Origin: Microvirga makkahensis
GTDB taxonomy: Bacteria; Pseudomonadota; Alphaproteobacteria; Rhizobiales; Beijerinckiaceae
Length of the DNA stretch: 64,000 nucleotides
Assembly: GCF_009830105.1 (NCBI RefSeq)
Contig: NZ_WURB01000011.1
Coordinates: 62,001 to 126,000 of the forward strand
Reading direction: 5' to 3'
Numbering within the stretch: the stretch's first letter is position 1; every line of letters begins with the position of its first letter. Shown piece after piece: positions 63,569 to 64,000 of this stretch. The position numbers and the translations under genes were made by a program. The notes beneath the pieces were generated by a model, which saw only the letters and a program-made list of their open reading frames with translations, searched no databases and was not told the DNA's origin.

Positions 63569-64000
63569 ATGGCCAAGCAACAGCAGCTCGATTGGGACGA
63601 TTTCAGGCTCGTCAAAGTCATCGCCGAGGCAAACGGCCTTGCCGGGGCGGCGGAGCGGCTCGGCGTCAATCATTCCACCGTGTTCCGCAGGCTCGGCCAA
63701 ATGGAGGAAAACCTCGGCGTCAAGCTCTTCGAACGGCACCGGACCGGTTACGTGCTGACACCCGCCGGAGAGGAAATGTCCGCGCTTGCTGAGCAGATGG
63801 AAGAGAACGTCACCTCGTTCACGCGCAAGCTCGCGGGCCAGGCCGTCGCACCTGCGGGCGAGTTGCGCGTGACCACGAACGACACGCTCCTCGTCCACAT
63901 GCTGACGCATATCTTCTCGCGCTTCGTGAAGACCTGCCCCGAGATGCGCCTCGACGTGGTGCTCGCGAATCAGGCCCTCAACCTGTCGAAGCGCGATGCG
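63569..64000 (+). CDS. LysR family transcriptional regulator, 3' end missing
   Basis: The frame is open to the right edge (144 codons). The N-terminal winged HTH ([43 protein letters not shown]) is typical of LysR proteins; the effector domain begins near residue 92 ([10 protein letters not shown]). Divergent from wrbA by 141 nt, hence a candidate regulator of it. Confidence 0.9.
   Translation, partial: MAKQQQLDWDDFRLVKVIAEANGLAGAAERLGVNHSTVFRRLGQMEENLGVKLFERHRTGYVLTPAGEEMSALAEQMEENVTSFTRKLAGQAVAPAGELRVTTNDTLLVHMLTHIFSRFVKTCPEMRLDVVLANQALNLSKRDA

Overview
The window reads as chromosomal DNA of a high-GC alphaproteobacterium of the order Hyphomicrobiales (Rhizobiales). A Methylobacteriaceae/Microvirga-like host is my best guess. 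Supporting signs are the xseB/dxs/tlyA neighbourhood, TIGR02301 and RT0821-type proteins, a class I FabI, a RibBX-type riboflavin protein and many long antisense shadow ORFs typical of high-GC genomes. The host assignment is inference from gene content, not from a marker gene. Both ends cut through genes: a surface-sugar-locus protein on the left and a LysR regulator on the right.

Region 1 (1-8311) is an accessory, visibly more AT-rich locus for a nonulosonic acid (legionaminic/sialic-type sugar). It holds a CBS-nucleotidyltransferase (LegX/PtmE type), an NDP-hexosamine 4,6-dehydratase, a LegC aminotransferase, a NeuD/LegH acyltransferase, a LegG/NeuC hydrolysing 2-epimerase, a NeuB/LegI synthase and a LegF/NeuA CMP-sugar synthetase. 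Together they could carry a hexosamine 1-phosphate through to CMP-nonulosonate. Region 2 (8312-15220) continues surface-sugar metabolism with a UDP-sugar 6-dehydrogenase, rmlB-rmlC-rmlA without rmlD, and a phosphohexomutase. A tRNA-Gln(UUG)/tRNA-Pro(CGG) pair at 15.46-15.76 kb separates this from the core-like remainder.

Region 3 (15.8-33 kb) holds DoxX, a stress-type glycine-rich protein, BioY, a metallo-beta-lactamase-fold hydrolase, a DUF898/M48 peptidase/DUF1499 operon, a MarR regulator followed by a decayed patatin gene, an L,D-transpeptidase, a histone-deacetylase-like hydrolase, a RibBX protein carrying an N-terminal HTH domain, AroC, a phosphoglycerate-mutase-family phosphatase, FabI and a CbpA-like J-protein. 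Region 4 (33-49.5 kb) holds an RT0821-type lipoprotein, PdxH, an SDR, a divergent pair of citrate-synthase-like genes (one with an N-terminal HTH), a Nudix/TIGR02301 pair, dihydroorotase, YgfZ, a PAS-PAS-histidine kinase-receiver hybrid, a PaiB-like protein with an AAC(6')-like acetyltransferase, Tag, an HD hydrolase, a dual-specificity-type phosphatase, a DUF2339 membrane protein and XseB.

Region 5 (49.5-64 kb) has two surface-polysaccharide genes (GT61 glycosyltransferase and O-antigen-ligase-like protein) lying antisense between xseB and dxs. It continues with dxs, a Tat-type exported superoxide dismutase, tlyA with an overlapping TrmA/RumA-family methyltransferase, a YedK/SRAP protein, CorA, an SDR/acyl-CoA dehydrogenase operon, Sua5, WrbA and a divergent LysR.

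The strongest leads are the hybrid nonulosonate pathway, two metabolic enzymes fused to DNA-binding domains with candidate self-operators beside them (HTH-RibBX and HTH-citrate synthase), a multi-frameshift patatin pseudogene, a polysaccharide cassette between xseB and dxs, and several families of palindromic intergenic repeats.
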